DNA of 34,703 nt from Halanaerobiaceae bacterium (GTDB lineage Bacteria; Bacillota; Halanaerobiia; Halanaerobiales; Halarsenatibacteraceae), in assembly GCA_007134885.1 (NCBI GenBank), contig SLJX01000136.1, positions 1-34,703 on the forward strand. Reading direction: 5' to 3'. Positions 34,519 through 34,703 of the stretch are shown one piece after another (position 1 is the stretch's first letter; every line of letters starts with the position of its first letter). Below the pieces are notes generated by a model that did not search any database, was not told where the DNA came from, and worked only from the letters and a program-made list of their open reading frames with translations. The position numbers were made by a program, and so were the translations under genes.

Positions 34519-34673
34519 TAACTTCCGAAGTACAGTAAACAACAGGCTGAAAAGCTTTTTTCACAGCCAATCTAAATCGAAATTCAAGCCCTAAAAGAAC
34601 CTTGAAAAGTGGATAGTTAGAAGTTTTAGGAAAGCAGGCGGAGAAACAAAGCGTTAGCGTTTAAGATTTAAAG

Positions 34674-34703
34674 ATTTGAAGGAGAGTTTGATCCTGGCTC
34701 AGG
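34674..34703 (+). rRNA. 16S ribosomal RNA, 5' end only
   Basis: The window ends in AGAGTTTGATCCTGGCTCAG, the universal 5' segment of bacterial 16S rRNA (the 27F primer site). The mature 5' end is placed at about 34674 by comparison with other bacteria. The rest of the gene lies beyond the window. Confidence 0.97.

Larger units (their letters stand above)
34299..34673 (+). other. rRNA operon leader region
   Basis: It holds two promoters and a leader without ORFs. A GGCTG/CAGCC hairpin around AAAAGCTTTTTT lies at about 34545-34567. No convincing terminator separates mnmA from the first rRNA promoter. Confidence 0.6.

Overview
The window is a compact, entirely plus-strand stretch of bacterial housekeeping DNA that runs into the 5' end of a 16S rRNA gene. 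Strong Shine-Dalgarno sequences, the ruvCAB-queA-tgt-yajC-secDF order, a bifunctional Rel, an IscR-like Rrf2 regulator followed by nifS/iscU/mnmA, and moderately GC-rich genes separated by very AT-rich spacers suggest an anaerobic Firmicute-type organism. I infer Halanaerobiales or a related Clostridia-like lineage; the sequence itself does not prove that placement.

Bases 1-9100 hold a recombination, tRNA-modification and secretion block: yebC, ruvC-ruvA (4-base overlap), ruvB, queA and tgt (queuosine), then yajC, a type I signal peptidase, secD and secF (8-base overlap). The signal peptidase sits inside the Sec accessory cluster. Bases 9100-18400 hold a phasin-like coiled-coil protein paired with a UbiB/AarF atypical kinase, a long RecJ, apt, rel, dtd and a glyoxalase II-like hydrolase. 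Rel, Apt and Dtd form a nucleotide-stress and translation-quality group also seen together in other Firmicutes.

Bases 18400-27100 hold a membrane-anchored SurA-like chaperone that lacks a PPIase domain and ends in TPRs and an acidic tail, then hisS, aspS, a class 3 aldehyde dehydrogenase, and a 1.3-kb spacer. That spacer carries a 6S RNA gene with a clear promoter and closing stem. Bases 27100-34300 hold rarA, a YigZ/IMPACT protein, an IscR-like regulator, a cysteine desulfurase, the IscU scaffold and the tRNA 2-thiouridylase MnmA. Together these form a sulfur-mobilisation and Fe-S unit: NifS supplies persulfide to IscU and MnmA, and the Rrf2 protein probably senses cluster status. Two tandem sigma-A promoters then lead into the rRNA operon.

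No mobile element, CRISPR array, defence system or wholly new gene system is evident. The most unusual non-coding signal is a pair of about 113-bp intergenic elements, one before iscU and one before mnmA. Each has two strongly conserved blocks separated by a diverged middle of identical length. Other points of interest are hydrophilic low-complexity insertions in QueA, RecJ and MnmA, a possible ATT start codon, several inverted and direct repeats in AT-rich spacers, and two very short possible ORFs.
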